A DNA stretch of 7,085 nt from Thioalkalivibrio sp. (lineage in GTDB: Bacteria > Pseudomonadota > Gammaproteobacteria > Ectothiorhodospirales > Ectothiorhodospiraceae): positions 1 to 7,085 of the forward strand of contig PUOZ01000008.1 in assembly GCA_003553165.1 (NCBI GenBank). The letters run 5' to 3'. The notes below the pieces were generated by a model. The model searched no databases. It worked only from the letters and a program-made list of their open reading frames with translations, and was not told where the DNA came from. This document shows positions 6,668 to 7,085 of the stretch, in pieces; position 1 is the first letter of the stretch; each line of letters begins with the position of its first letter. A program made the position numbers and the translations under genes.

Positions 6668-7085
6668 ATGAAGACCCTCAACGTCGAACTCGGCACGCGA
6701 AGCTATCCGATCCACATCGGCAGCGGCCTGCTGGACCGTCCCGAGCTGTTGCAGCCCTATTGGCATGGGCAGCGCCTGTTCGTGGTCAGCAATGAAACGG
6801 TGGCGCCGCTGCACGGCGAGCGCCTGCGCGCGCTGCTCGACGGGCAGCCCGTGACGTGGATGAACCTCCCGGACGGCGAGCAGTTCAAGACGCTTGCGAC
6901 GGTGGAATCCATCCTGACGCGGATGCTCGAGGCCCGCCTGGACCGCGGCAGCACCCTGATCGCATTCGGGGGAGGCGTGGTCGGCGACATCGCCGGGTTC
7001 GCCGCGGCGATCTACCAGCGCGGCATCGATTTCATCCAGGTGCCGACCACCCTGCTCTCGCAGGTCGATTCGTCCGTGGGCGGCA
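6668..7085 (+). CDS. aroB: 3-dehydroquinate synthase (5' part, runs off right edge)
   Basis: The first 139 codons are present; the catalytic C-terminal domain lies outside the window. AroB converts DAHP to 3-dehydroquinate in the shikimate pathway, using NAD and a divalent metal in the cytoplasm. Visible are the N-terminal strand region [17 protein letters not shown] (6-22), the DGEQFKT loop (69-75), the NAD-binding [11 protein letters not shown] (101-111) and the signature [14 protein letters not shown] (126-139). The ATG at 6668 was chosen because it gives the same N-terminal length as E. coli AroB. An in-frame ATG 9 bp upstream (6659) is possible; neither has a strong Shine-Dalgarno. The gene is divergent from rpsU. 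In many gammaproteobacteria aroB follows aroK just after pilMNOPQ; here it is separated from the pil operon start by mrcA, hemE and rpsU. Confidence 0.96.
   Translation, partial: MKTLNVELGTRSYPIHIGSGLLDRPELLQPYWHGQRLFVVSNETVAPLHGERLRALLDGQPVTWMNLPDGEQFKTLATVESILTRMLEARLDRGSTLIAFGGGVVGDIAGFAAAIYQRGIDFIQVPTTLLSQVDSSVGG

Noticed and set aside
6515..6814. N-terminal extension of rpsU (open frame back to 6814)
   Set aside because: S21 homology begins exactly at the ATG at 6514 with a good GGAG site; the extension runs through the leader and antisense to aroB.

Overview
The window is GC-rich, densely coded bacterial chromosome and almost entirely housekeeping. The protein sequences and the divergent pilM/mrcA pair point to a gammaproteobacterium with type IV pilus machinery. 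A relative of the Chromatiales/Ectothiorhodospiraceae would fit, but that is a guess from gene order and composition, not a measured placement. I see no insertion sequence, prophage, CRISPR array, tRNA or rRNA.

Layout, left to right: (1) the start of pilN, running off the left edge, and complete pilM, both on the minus strand and overlapping by 4 bp, open the type IV pilus assembly operon. (2) A 155-bp divergent intergenic region carries a tandem 8-bp direct repeat. (3) mrcA/ponA (class A penicillin-binding protein 1A) on the plus strand is followed after 9 bp by a 207-aa gene of unknown function, probably on the same transcript. (4) Converging on that pair, on the minus strand, are rpsU (ribosomal protein S21), yqeY (GatB/YqeY-domain protein) and hemE (uroporphyrinogen decarboxylase), all in one direction. 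(5) Divergent from rpsU, the first 139 codons of aroB (3-dehydroquinate synthase) run off the right edge.

Functionally, the left half concerns the cell envelope: the PilM/PilN inner-membrane platform for type IV pili and a bifunctional peptidoglycan synthase. The right half concerns translation (S21, YqeY), tetrapyrrole synthesis (HemE) and aromatic amino acid synthesis (AroB). The proteins themselves are ordinary. The gene order is less so: aroB is separated from the pil operon it commonly follows, and rpsU-yqeY lacks the downstream dnaG and the divergent tsaD usual in relatives. The most interesting unknowns are the 207-aa gene behind mrcA, the direct repeats between pilM and mrcA, and a hairpin-rich rpsU leader. 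I found no convincing new multi-gene system.
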